A stretch of DNA of 54,186 nucleotides from Chromera velia. Taxonomy: Eukaryota; Sar; Chromeraceae. Shown in pieces: positions 25,601-36,567 of the stretch. The notes under the pieces were generated by a model, which was not told where the DNA came from, did not search any database, and saw only the letters and a program-made list of their open reading frames with translations. The stretch is taken from contig JAHBMJ010002738.1 of the NCBI GenBank assembly GCA_018398765.1, positions 120,566-174,751 on the forward strand. Direction: 5' to 3'. Each line of letters begins with the position of its first letter. Positions within the stretch are counted from its first letter, which is position 1. Position numbers and translations under genes: made by a program.

Positions 25601-28600
25601 GCCGTGACAGGAAGGAAGACATACATTGCGATCGAATGCGGAAGGGTTTGCAAACTCACAATGAATGACTTTCTGTCTCTCTGTTCCTGCTTCTTTTTCT
25701 TTTTCGTCTTTTGTCGGTGTGTATGTGCAGGTGCCAGTGCGAGAACGTTCAGGTGGCCACGGTGGTGTGTGACAGCACGTGCCAGTTGGAGATGTACAAG
25801 GTGTTCTACAACGAGACATCCGAGGAGTTGAAGTTCATGAACCAGACAGACAAGACCAACAAGACCATGCCTTTGTCCTACCTCAACTCTGACGGGGAGG
25901 CTCTCTGGTCCCTCTCTTGCAACACCCGCAGTAACGCCACCAACTCCACACAGACAGGCGAACAGGAATGCGAGCTGAGTTTCGGGCAGACGACTTCAGA
26001 CGGGTCTGCCGAGGGGCTCTTCGGTCCAAACGCCGATCTCATCACTCGTCTCGAGGCATACTTGGCCAACACCACCTCCAGTCGGAGACGGCGTCTCGAG
26101 GAAATTCATGACATTGACGTCTCTCTCATAGAGGACCCAGAGGAGGCAGCACTGCTCAGAAGGCTTCAGACGGCCTCCACTACCGGCATTACAAATCCTG
26201 TTCTGTGCATAAAGGTGGAGAGCAGCTACTGCTGGTATATTCAAAATCGGAATTTTCCGATTTACGAGCAGGACAATCTCCTGAACACCAACCCCAATTT
26301 CGACGCTGGACCGTTCAGACAGCTGCAGACGGTGATGGAAGCAGGGGGGGCAGCAGCATCGAGGATGAAATATTTCTGCAACACGTTCCGTGAGGCAGGG
26401 ACTTATGTTTTCTCGATGTCCGAACAGCCCTCAAACATTCAGATCATGAACGTTGTGGGGTCAGGCACAGTGTGTCCAGACAGTTCAACGACTCCGCAGT
26501 CCCAAACGGCCAGCTCCTACGCGTCCTCCGGCACATCCACGTCTTCGACGGTCAACATCGAGCCGAGTTACCTTCTTCTCGGGATCTTGCTTGGGGGTCT
26601 GCTCCTGCTAGCAGGTCTCCTTGCAGGCATCGTCACGTATGCAAGACGACGCGTATGGCTGAAATACGCAGCACGAGGCATTTCTGAGCCTGAGCCCTGG
26701 GTGTTCGGGAAGAAAAAGAACTACAAAGACTTCAGCCAAATTGGAGTGGACGACCTCGTTGAGGGCGGGTTCACTGACCAGGAGGCACAGAAGTGGATGG
26801 AAGAGAGGAAGGAAATGGCAGCACGGGAGGAACAGAACAGAAAGGTGCTCGGAATGTCCCCTGAAGATCTAGACACGTATCTCAGCAGGTTGGTTTGTAA
26901 GTTGCTGAGTGGTTGCCTGCTTTACTCTCCTCTCTTACACTGTCTATACTTTTGAAAATCTCCACCGGCCGGTCGCTTCTTGTCTCACTATTGCAGTTTT
27001 GTTCCAATAAAATGCTCGAGACTTTCTCGTCACTCTCTTCTCTTCAAAAGGGTTTTTTCCGTCTATGCTTCTCTTTTGGACAATGGTTAGCACCCTATCC
27101 GGGCTCTCTTTGTCTTGTTGTGTTACATTCCCTCACACAAGACGATGTCTGTCCCCCTGGCTGTGTGAGTGACTGCAGATACAACGATGAGAAATTTGAT
27201 GTGCGAGTCTACCAGGCAGCCTACGAGAAGTTGATGAATCACCACAAATTCGTCAACGCGATGTTTGGGAAGAGGAACGAGGACGCAGACGAGCAGGCTG
27301 AGAAGACCCTCGGGGCCGCACAGGCCCTGCAGAGCGCCATTGAGGCAAGACTCCAAGAGGTGTTGGAGAATCTGCAGCAGAGCAATGAGAAGAGAACCAG
27401 CGAGAGGGAGAAGCTTAACGAATGCTCTGAGAAGGTCTCCCCTCTGTTGGACGACGACGGCTCTAAGCAGGAAGTCGACAAGACACAATTCACGGCCTCG
27501 GACCCCAACGATGCCGACCACTTCGATCCCCTCGCAGCTCTCCAGAACGAACTTCAGGTCAGAGAGGGGCACCATCTGAGAAGAGTTTTTCTGTCCGAAG
27601 GGTTCTGGGAGGTTCACGCAGACACTCAGAGAGAGAAAGGCAGCACAAAGTCAGGTTTTCAATTGTGTGTTGATGATTTTCTCTGTTGTGCCCCGTCTTG
27701 CTGTTTCTGTTCCTTCATGCAGGACGACGAAAGTTCGATTGAGGAGAAGATGGAGCAGCTGAAGAGGCTCTCAGAGGCCATGGCCACAACAACAGACGAG
27801 GATGAGCGGCAGAGGCTGCTGGACCTGTACAACCAGATCATGGCCTCTGTGCAGAAACAGCACACGCACATGCACAGCGGGGCAGAGAATGCAAGGATGG
27901 CAGAGCAGCAAGAGCGCAACGAGCAGTTGAAGAAAGTAAAGCAAGAACGCCAGGACATGGAGGCGAAGGTGCAGTCCATGGGGGACAAGATGAGCGATGA
28001 TAGGGACAATTTCAATGAGAAACAAGATAAGGAAAGGAGGGAAGAGAGAACGGCGGTCAACGACGACCTCTTGGCAAATTGCCAGGTGAGGAGGCGGGTG
28101 AGAAGAGAACGAGTCCTTCATTCCCAAGTTGTGCAGCTGCGGGTTGATGTGATCGTCTGAGGGCGTATTTTCTCCATTCGCCCTTTCCATTTGTCTCTCT
28201 CCTAGAGCTCTACCGTTTATGTCTATGCAGCGTCCTTCTCCCTCCCTTCCTTTCTTCCCCCCTTCGTCCATCCCTTCGTTCTTCCCTCCCTTCCTTCCCT
28301 TCTTCCTTTCTTCCTTCTTTCCTTCCTTCTTTCCTTCCTTCTTTCCTTCCTCCCATGCTTCCTTCCTTCCTGCCTCCCTTCCATCCTTCAGGACATGCTG
28401 GCAGAGGAGAACGAGGAGCGCGACTCTCTGTTGAGGGACCTGAAGAAGAAGTTGGATGACCCCAACCTGACTCAGGAGGAGAAGGACAACCTGATCAGGG
28501 CTGCCAACGACAGGCTAGATGCTCTGAATGAGTCCCTGGAGGAGGAGAGGGAGGCGCAACTTGCCAAGATGCACGAGGCCCTTCAAGCCCGCAAAGCCAA

Positions 28601-31600
28601 AAGGCAACGGCAAAGGGAGGAGGAGAGGAAGCGCAACGACGAGGCGAGAGAGGCCGCCGCTCTTCAGGCAAAGGAGGACTTGGCTGCTTTGAAGGCAACA
28701 GAGCTGCAGCAGAGGCAGCAGAACGAGATCGATCTCCTCATGGGAGAACAGACGGCGCTGGAGATGCAGGAAGGAGAAAATTTGGATAGAAAATTCAGGG
28801 TCGGTCTGTCAGCTAGCTGTTAGTGTTTGTGTCTTTTTGCAGACGTGGGATGCCCGTGATTCTGTATGTCTGTTGATGAATCAAAAAGCCATATAATGTT
28901 TCCAAACGACTGCAAAGCATATGAAACCAAACCAAGCGGGTAAATCCTATCTCCTCAATTCCAGTCCTTCTGTGGACTTCTGGCCTGAATGTACGCGTCT
29001 CTGGAGCTCATTTCTTGCACACATAGTCACACGATTTTGCTCATTTCTCTCTCTTTTTCCATCACCCCACTTTTCTGCAGGACAAGACAGAGCGTCTTCA
29101 GGAAGAGCTGCAGAAGGATTTCGAGAGTCGTCTGGACGGTCTCAAGAGAGAAGGCCTGTCGAACGATGAATTCCTCAGAGAGAAGACGAAACTCCAAGAG
29201 GAGCTCCACGCCCGACTCGAAGATCTGGACGACATCATGGAAGCAGAGAAGAGGAAGCAGGCCGACAGCATTGAGCAGGCTCTGCAGGCACGTAAATTGC
29301 GGAGGGCCAAGGCAGTGGAGGCCCGACAGAGTGCAGAGAACCAATTATTGGAATTTGAAGCGCGGGCCCAGAAGGAGATGGAACACTTACGTCAACGTCA
29401 GGCAAAAGAAAGGTCGGAGGCACAGGAGGCATTCGAGAAGAAAAAAGAGGCCATGCAGTCCGAGGCGGACTTCACCCTGCAGGCACAGCTTGCAAATCTC
29501 CAGGGTGCCTTCGACGCGAAGATTGTCAAACTCCGAGCACAGAAGCTGGAGCACCCCGAGAGGGCCGCAGAGATTGACGCTGAGATGGCTGCTTTGAACG
29601 AACAGTACAAGATCGAGAAGGGCGCTTTGTTGGACAATTACGAAAGGGACCTGAGGGCAGAGTTGGACATTGCCGCAAAGGACTACGAGGTGGACATGTC
29701 GAAGATGGCCAACAGGCACGAGAGGGAGTGGGATGAGCTGACAGAGCGCCACAGAGAAGAGGAAGCGGCAATCAGAGACAGGGTCAGTGAGTAAGTGAGG
29801 CAGCCAGACACGATAGAAGTGTAACGAAAGAGATGTTATGCCTATTTGTTGAACACGTGCGTCCTTTTGACTGATGTCCATCGGCCCCTTTTCGAATCAA
29901 CACCCGTCCTTCGTCCTCTCCTTTTGGCTTTGATGTCTGTCTGTCTGTCTGTCTGTCTATCTGTCTGATTGTCTGTCTGTTTGTCTGATTGTTTGCCTGC
30001 CGCCTGCAGATTGCCCACCTCCAGCATGGCGAGTTGATCGTTGTTCAGCAGAATGCCGAAGAGTCCCTCGAGCAAAAACTTGACCAAGAATACAAAGACA
30101 AGGACCAGGAGCAGAGGAGGTTGGCAGAGAGGGAAAGGAAACGGGCACACGAGGAGGAGGAGAGAAAGACAAAGTCGCGTCTCAATGCAGCAACAAGTGA
30201 CGCAGAGAGAGAGCGCATCAAGGAAGAGCACAGACAAAAGCTCGAGAAGATAGACAATATGTTGGAAGAAGAGCGAATGAAACAGAATGAGGAATTGAAG
30301 AGACGACTCAGAGAGAGGAGAGACAAGAGGAAAGATCTGCTTGCAAAGAAACACGAAGCAGAGCAAGAGGCGTTGCGTCTGAAGGCCGAGCAAGATGCAC
30401 AGGCACGAGAGTTGGAGCATCAACAAGAGTCCGATAGGAAGCGAGACGAGATTGCGAGAGAGCACGAGCGACTGGGAGAGCTAGCCGTTCAAGACGCAGG
30501 AGAGTTAGGCCAGACGGACAATCTCAGACAAGCCCTCGACGATATGGAGCCCGCCCTGGAGCGACAGAGGAAAAAGCTCTACGAGGGCGCTCTTGGCTCA
30601 CGCGATGCCGAGGGTGAGAGAGAGGCTCTGCTGGCTGCCTGGCGCCTGAACATGGCCAAACAGGCAGACGAGGACGAGGCCGAACGATTGCGTCAGAAAC
30701 AAAACATGCAAGCGAGATTGAAGGAGCGGCGCTCTAGACTCCAACAGCAGCAGGCAGGGCAGAAGAAGGAGATGAAGGTAGCCCAAGCCTTCGAGAGAGT
30801 AGCTGCCGAGGAAGTCTTGGACAACAGAAGGAAGGAAGAGAGGGCTTACAGAGAGGCAGGAGACGGGGACGCAAAGCCCAACGCCATGAGGCAGCTGGCA
30901 TACCTGCAGCAGAAGGGACAGCAAGCGAAGTGGAAGGAGGACCTGAAGTCTCAACAGGAGAAGGACATGAGCGAATTCAAATCGAAGCTCGACGCGTCAG
31001 TTCATTCGCCTGTCCACTTTCTCTTTCCCTCCTTCCCTCTGTCTGTATGTCTTTCCCTTGATCGGCAGAACTCACTTCCTTTTGATTGCACACTTAGTAC
31101 TGGACCCCAATACGCGCTTCTGCAAGTCGTCTATACAATCCAGAGTCTGTGTGTCTGCTTCCTCTTCTCTTTCTGCAGTGTGCCTGCATTCACCAAAACA
31201 CGATCATGCCTCTATCTCTGACTGCAAAAATCTCTGCAGGGAACGAGACCAATTCCAAAGGGAAATGGAGGCACAATTGGCAACCGAGCGAGAGGCGATC
31301 GCACAGGCCCGACAGCAGAAGGAGAAGGAGCTGGAGGCGCAGAGGGCACGTGCAGAAATCGACAACCAGGTCGCACTCGCAGAGGCTGGCAACGACGAGG
31401 AAAAAAGGAAGGTGTGTTGAATGGAAGCAAGCCCTGCTCTTCGGCTCTTTGGTTTGTTTGGCCCTTGGTGCAGACGTCTCACTCAAACTTTCGGGAACAA
31501 AACCAAGTTTTGGGGGTCCTGACTGGCACTGCGACACAAGATTTTCGTGAGTACAATACTCTATCTTCCTCTCCCCCTATATGTTTGCATGCAGCGCCTC

Positions 31601-34591
31601 CTGGAAGCGCACAAGCGCCGCGTAGAGGATCTAGAGAATGTGATGAACCGCGAGACGGCAGAGCAAGAAGAGAAGATGCAGAAGAAACTGGAAGCTCGGA
31701 GAGCAAAATTGCGTGCAAAGAAGGAGGCACTGGAGGCAAAACAGCAACACGAAATTTCCGAAAAGGAGATAGACCAACAGAGAAATGCCCAAGAGAAACT
31801 CGCAGAAGTCCAAAAAGAGGAAGAGGACGCAGAGGCTGAGAGAGAGCAGAACCGCCTCACACTGCAGGCAGCAGCAACGGTCGCTGCATACACCTCATCA
31901 GCAGAGAAGAGCCAACTGAAGAGGGACACAGAGCTGGCACTCAGCAAGTGAGTGAGTGAGTGAGTGAGTGACTAAGTGTGTCAATCATTGAGTGAGTGCG
32001 TTAGTGAGTGAGTGATGAGTATCTTCGTCCTCTTTTTCTCGTTTGTTGGGTCGTCCAGCTTTCGTACGCCCTATGTCGCAAACTTACTCCATGGATGACC
32101 ATGTTGGCCTCCCCTCACTATTCTGGTCTCAGTCACACCCTCATCAACCTCATGTTCCTCCTCAGCGGCTCCTCTCTTAGTTGTTAGTAATTATGTGTTG
32201 CAAGTCCGAGAGGCCATACCTTGATAGACTCAGTGGCACATCCTGTCAGTCAGCAGGTCGGTGCATTGACATGCTACAGCACTAGAAAGTTGCATTGACT
32301 GTCTCCCAAGAATGAGAAGTAAGTTTGTCTTTCCTGTTAATACTCCCCCCCCTCCCCTCGACTTCATTTTGCCTGCAGGATGAAGGCCAACCTGGACATG
32401 CGGCATGCCCAGGAGACAGAGAACAGAGTGGCTTTGCAGTACTCAGAGAAGGCCCACAGACTGCGGGTCGTCATGGACAGCGAACAGAAGAACAAAGCAC
32501 AAAAACTTGTGGACTACCAGGGCGACTTGGACAATGCCCATGCCACACAGACAGATACCACCGGCATCATGAGCCCTGCAGCAAGACAGAAAAAGTATGC
32601 GGAGAAGGAGGAGGAGCTAGAGAAACAGCTCCAGTTGAAGATGGAAGATTTGAGGAACAGACTGGACAGAGAGCATGCGGAAGAATTGATGAACATCAGA
32701 GAAAGACAGCTGGAGCAAGTCATCTCACAAATCTCCGGATTCCTCACAAAAGTCGACCGGCAGGCCAATGAAATGGGTACCTCTCCCCTCTCCCCAGAGG
32801 CGCGCCGCCAAGCAGAGGGGTGGGTTGAGAGTGCGAGAAGAGAAAAGACACAGCTCGTCGAGGTGCGCAATCAGAAACGTGCCGAGGTTGCAGAGAAGAT
32901 CAAAGAGATTCAGGATGCGATGAAAGAGAGAGAACTCGCTGTCAAGCAGCAGGTAGAGGATCAATTAGCCAAGATGAAAGAAAAACTAGAGCAGGAGAGA
33001 GAGGAGGCCCGAGCACTAGCTGAAGCCCGTCTTCGTCAGAAAAGAGACGAGCACAGAAAGACCAGAATCCTCCAACAAAACCAACACCTGCAGAATGTTC
33101 TTGCGAAACAGGACGCCAAGCGAGCCACCCTCATGGCCGAACATCAGTCCGATCTCTCAATGTTGGAGAGAAATCTGGACGTTGAGAGGCAAAGACAGTT
33201 GACCAAGATGGAAAAGCGCCTGGCAGACCGGCAAAAAGCGAAAGAGAAAAAGTTCACGGAAGAGCGCATGAGGCAGCTCCATGCTGAACAGTCCGAGTTG
33301 CGCCGTGAGCAAGAGCGTTTGTTTGAGCAGGAGATGTCTTTGAAGCAGAAGCAGAAGAAGGCACTTGACAACATTAGGCTGAAGTCCTCCAGCCTGGTCT
33401 CAAGCAAGCTTTCCAAGTGGAAGAGCAAAGCCGTCAGTAAGGTCTCTGACAGACAATCGAGGCTGGGTGATTCCTCAAACAGGTCAGCAATCAGCATCAG
33501 GCAGATGAAAAAGAGGAATGAAGGACAGTCTCTACAAGCAGGTGAATTTCGGTGTGCATGATTTCATTGTATCTATCCATGGTCCGCGTTTTGCTTGACT
33601 TCGTATTTTTGTCAGACTTCTACTTCGTGTGGTTGTTTCTCTTCTCCCTTCCGTTCTGCTTTCGTCTTTCTGAATGCCGACTTTTGGAAGCAAAGACGGA
33701 AAATGTTTCCGTATGAGAATGTGCATGTGCGTGTCTCTCTGCAGAATGGGAGAATTGGAGGATGATTCAGACCCAGAAGACGAATTCGCAGACGAGACCG
33801 AACTCGACGCCATCAGCGGAAAGCCCACAGCAGGGCAGACGCGTGCCCCCTCCAGGCAGTCGGGCCAGTCTCTGTCTACGAGACTCGCGCACAAAGCGCG
33901 CGAAATCAAGCGAGTGGAGACCCAGGCCAACAGAGTGCGGTCGATGCTGTCCGATTTCGTTTCAAAAATCGACGAAGACGAGGAAAAGGAAGATGAAGCT
34001 GAGGGTGCCCAATTCGGATTGCTCGGAAGGGACTTCAGGGTCAATGTGAAGTCCTCCAAGACTCCCGAAGACGAGGTCACAGAGCTCCTCCAAACTCTGG
34101 AGCAAGTCAACCAGTTGATCCACATGGTTAAACTCGCAGCGACAGTCAACGCAGGAGGAGGGGAGGGATTCAGAGGGGCGGCCTCTAGGTTGGCAAAGAA
34201 GTCGGGAGTTGCAACCGGATTGAAGGGTAGAGGAGGGACCAATGTGGGGGGAGGGGGGGACAGATCTCCCCCCGGCAGGTCTGCGGAGGGGTTGGTGAAG
34301 GCAGTCGCATTGTTGGGGGCAGCATCGAGCAGTGAGTCCCCGAACAGTCAGAAGTCTCCAGGCCTCCGGCCCCCCTCAGCAACCAGCGCATCAGGAGCAG
34401 CAGCAGCAGGGGCTTCCTCTCCTGTACCGTCGGGTACTGCGACGAGTCAGAAGATGGAGGGCGCATTCAAGGCAGCAGCGCTGCTTGCAGGGGGTGCGGG
34501 TCCTGAGCGTGAGTCGTCTCTGAAGCTGGACAGGGGGCGGTCTGTGAAGTTTGACGAGAAACCCCCGCGGTCTTCTCGGGAAGGCCGTTAA
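8894..34591 (+). CDS. Giant single-pass membrane protein: adhesin repeats, GCC2/GCC3 Cys array, TM, coiled coil
   Basis: I resolve 29 exons: join(8894..9642, 9924..10505, 11193..11376, 11537..12569, 12932..14542, 14751..15080, 15397..15636, 15815..15981, 16294..16502, 16777..17085, 17332..18034, 18319..18685, 18852..19703, 20034..20566, 20936..21012, 21291..21724, 21948..22174, 22451..24792, 25145..25318, 25731..26888, 27179..27557, 27723..28085, 28392..28799, 29081..29782, 30010..30995, 31240..31411, 31595..31947, 32379..33551, 33745..34591). Every phase matches, giving 5887 residues. Order: signal peptide; adhesin-like repeats to about residue 850; Cys-rich C-P-A-G-x-Y-C modules to about 3650; a Ser/Thr-rich juxtamembrane part; TM at about 3988-4011; Glu/Lys/Arg/Gln coiled coil about 4094-5606; Ala/Ser/Gly-rich basic tail. 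The start is the first ATG, just before the signal peptide. Most introns end TGCAG. The protein should link the cell surface to a cytoplasmic or cytoskeletal rod; that role is inferred. The least certain splice is the first donor (GTTGTT). Confidence 0.85.
8972..12569 (+). other. Adhesin-like beta-sandwich region (exons 1-4)
   Basis: Thr/Ser/Val-rich sequence with few Cys and predicted beta structure. Exon 2 carries an invasin or filamin-like repeat (P-V-V-Q-A-L-D-S-Y-G-N start, G-V-A-S-F-S-G-V end). Exon 4 carries a clear Calx-beta-like repeat starting SASEGSVSEYTLQL and ending S-L-T-F-S-S-A-D-W-x-x-P-K-T-V-A-V, followed by two more diverged E-G-S/T repeats. Such repeats are typical of extracellular adhesins. 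Domain names are from pattern recognition and were not searched. Confidence 0.65.
10616..10998. repeat. Microsatellite block in intron 2 of the giant gene
   Basis: Runs of (CTGC)n, (CTGT)n, (GGCT)n, (CT)n, (GT)n, poly-A and (TA)n fill much of the intron. A unique stretch of about 37 bp (10712-10748) sits between two CTGT runs and recurs in intron 9. Confidence 0.9.
15081..15160. repeat. (CTGT)n/(TTGT)n run at the start of intron 6
   Basis: The repeat starts at the donor itself (GTCAGTCTCTGTCTGT), so repeat expansion has occurred immediately downstream of the splice site. Confidence 0.85.
16598..16682. repeat. (CTGT)n run with embedded unique element, intron 9
   Basis: A CTGT run is interrupted by a 37-bp unique element (16633-16669, starting CGATTCGGAAAAAGTGAAG) and then resumes. 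Intron 2 shows the same arrangement. Confidence 0.85.
25386..25422. repeat. (GGGA)n run, intron 19
   Basis: A tandem GGGA tetranucleotide in the intron between exons 19 and 20 of the giant gene. Confidence 0.9.
26569..26640 (+). other. Transmembrane helix of the giant protein
   Basis: A 24-residue hydrophobic stretch rich in Leu and Gly (YLLLGILLGGLLLLAGLLAG, then IVTY) is followed at once by A-R-R-R, a stop-transfer signal with the C-terminus in the cytoplasm. A Ser/Thr-rich linker precedes it. Confidence 0.92.
28242..28391. repeat. (CTTC)n/(CTTT)n pyrimidine tract forming the 3' end of intron 22
   Basis: About 150 bp of CCTT-type repeats end directly in the acceptor CCTTCAG of exon 23. 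The expanded repeat therefore acts as, or replaces, the polypyrimidine tract. Confidence 0.85.
31948..32015. repeat. (GTGA)n repeat containing the exon 27 donor
   Basis: The donor GTGAGT is the first unit of a GTGAGTGAGTGAG run. Several identical potential donors therefore follow one another at 4-bp spacing. Only the first preserves the frame to exon 28. Confidence 0.75.
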
Positions 34592-35569
34592 CGTTCTGGC
34601 AGGGAAGAGGAGGGGGGACACAGAGCCGAGAGAGGGGGAGGAACAGATTTTGGGGAAAAGGGAAAACGACGGGTGGGTATCCGGAAAGGAAGGAAAGGCG
34701 GTGAGGTATATCGGGGTCTCAGATTGTCCCTTTGTGCCTGGAAAGGAACAAAGAGCGAAAGCGAATGGAGCGTTTTACTGAGTCTCTTTCTCACTCTCGT
34801 TTCTCCCTCACACATATGAACGAAGTGCAGTAGTCAGAAGGGAAGACTTTGACAAAGGTGGTCTCACCTGACTTTAAAATCCCCAAACTGACAGGAAAAG
34901 GCGGTACGCCAAGGGACAGGGACCTGCGGCAGAGTCTCTGCAGGTCAAGTGAAAGTCCGCACCCCCTATCTGGATTGACATATGCATGAGTCACTGCTGT
35001 TGCTGCGGCCTGACTCGAATCGACTCGGAAGCCAGTCTTTAACCCACGGATCACTCAACCAATTGTAACACAATCACGCACGGGCTTGTGGCCCGGGCCT
35101 CATTGTATACCTTTCCATGCTTTAATTGTTTAACTCTTTGTAATAACCTGGATTGCTGCAAGTTTCAAAAAATGGGGCAACATGCAATAAATGGAAAACC
35201 TTTTTGTACCCGTGTATAGCCATGCCATAAATCAATTGAAAACACAAAGTAAATGTACTATAGTAAATTATTTGTAATATATCTAGGTAATATATATATA
35301 TATATATATATATATATCCAGCTCGCTCTGAATATAGATGACGATGGCGTGTAATATAATTAGCTTCTCTAGTTTAAATGAGTTGATATCGGAAAAAAAT
35401 GATTTCACACCTTATCAGTATCAAAATGTTCTCTATAATCAAGAAGCCCTCTATACAATCAACTAATTTCAAGAAAAACAAAACGTTCATAAAGAAAAAA
35501 AACAAATAAGCGCCTACAGTAAATAAACTTTTAGTGAGTTGAGTTTAATTCAACTTTAAATAAAATATG
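34592..35569. other. 3' flank of the giant gene, then AT-rich intergenic DNA
   Basis: Probable 3' UTR just after the stop codon, then AT-rich DNA with a (TA)n run at about 35288-35317. A CAATAAATGG polyadenylation-like site lies near 35185. No further gene is seen. Confidence 0.5.
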
Positions 35570-35574
35570 TGTTT

Positions 35575-35895
35575 TGTAAGATGAACAGTACAATGCTATA
35601 TGGTGGTCCGAAGGCACGTCTGACCTAGAAGCGTCAGTGTTCAATCTAGCCAGTCAAACAGTCTGTTGATCACTTCATGCACCAGGCTGCTCAAACCATT
35701 AACTGCATTTATTTGGCCTCGTCCCATAGCAGCCTTCACTAAAATTGATTTGATTGCGCGCGCTCGTAGCCCGGCGGCAAGCCGTTTCCGAGCCAGTCCC
35801 GGTACCTATACTATGCACGCTCACGCCCCGGCAGCACCTCTCGCGCCGCCACATGTACAGCCCGACGTCTCAGCCCCAGGCACGCCCCTCATACA
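35575..35895 (-). repeat. 3' LTR of the retrotransposon
   Basis: On the plus strand it begins TGTAAGATGAACAG and matches 41504-41828 at about 94%. The inner end is ambiguous by 4 bp (CTCA or CTCATACA). Confidence 0.93.
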
Positions 35896-36225
35896 TGCCC
35901 GTCCGCCAAACTGACGTCCACGCTCAGTTCCTTGGCTGAGCACTCAGGCCTGCATCAACCAGTTGAGAAACATGCATGGACGTCGGTATGCTACGACCGA
36001 TCAAATCCAACTAGTCACCTGCTCAGCACCACCTCCTTTGTCCAGCTTGTCCACGCTTATTTAATTTGTCTCTCATCTTGAAGCTCACTAACTTTTCTAC
36101 TAACTCTTTCTCTAACTCATCCCTCATACATGCCTATCCACTCCCAGGCCTCACTTCCTTTGCAGTCTTCTTCTCTTAAAGTCAGTAATTGCTTCTTTTG
36201 CACGTAAAAGATTTTTTGCCGGTTC

Positions 36226-36564
36226 TCATGAGGCATCTTCCTTTCTGAATCCCTTCCAACTCACCAAATAATGCGACTTTCCACCGATTTTTCTCCATTT
36301 CAATACCTCCTCCACTTCACATTCCGGTCCTTCAAATCTAGGGAGTCTGACTGCAGGTGGAGGATCTCCCAGCTTTCTAACATACTTTTTCAAATAGCTT
36401 ACATTCACTACAGGGTGAATGTGCACACCTGCCGGGAAGATAAGCTCATACGCTCCTCTTATCACCATTCTCTCTACCTCGAAGGGACCAAACCAAATAG
36501 GCTCCAACTTTCTTTTTTGTCCTTTCGGTCTCTTTTCTTGTTCAAAGAACTCTCTGTGCACCAA
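36226..36564 (-). pseudogene. pol: Integrase C-terminus with truncated chromodomain
   Basis: A GPFEVERMVIRGAYEL integrase-tail motif is followed by V-N-V-S-Y-L-K-K-Y and then a chromodomain start (E-V-E-E-V-L-x-W-R, Y-L-V-S-W-K-G-F). A TGA at 36226 falls where the family normally has Trp. Chromodomains steer chromoviruses to histone-marked chromatin. The stop would remove the end of the domain. Confidence 0.85.
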
Positions 36565-36567
36565 AAG

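Larger units (their letters stand above)
27179..33551 (+). other. Cytoplasmic coiled-coil rod (exons 21-28)
   Basis: About 1500 residues dominated by Glu, Lys, Arg, Gln and Ala, with heptad spacing of Leu/Ala/Met and almost no Pro or Gly. It looks like a long rod similar to myosin-tail or trichohyalin-like sequence. Introns interrupt it in phases 0 and 2. It could dimerise the receptor or tie it to the cortex. Confidence 0.85.

Noticed and set aside
27123-30326. Minus-strand Leu/Ser-rich frames opposite the coiled-coil exons
   Set aside because: They are antisense shadows of Glu/Lys-rich coding sequence with no splice support.
33542-33551. Donor GTGAAT at 33542 for exon 28
   Set aside because: Its phase does not match exon 29. 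GTGTGC at 33552 does.
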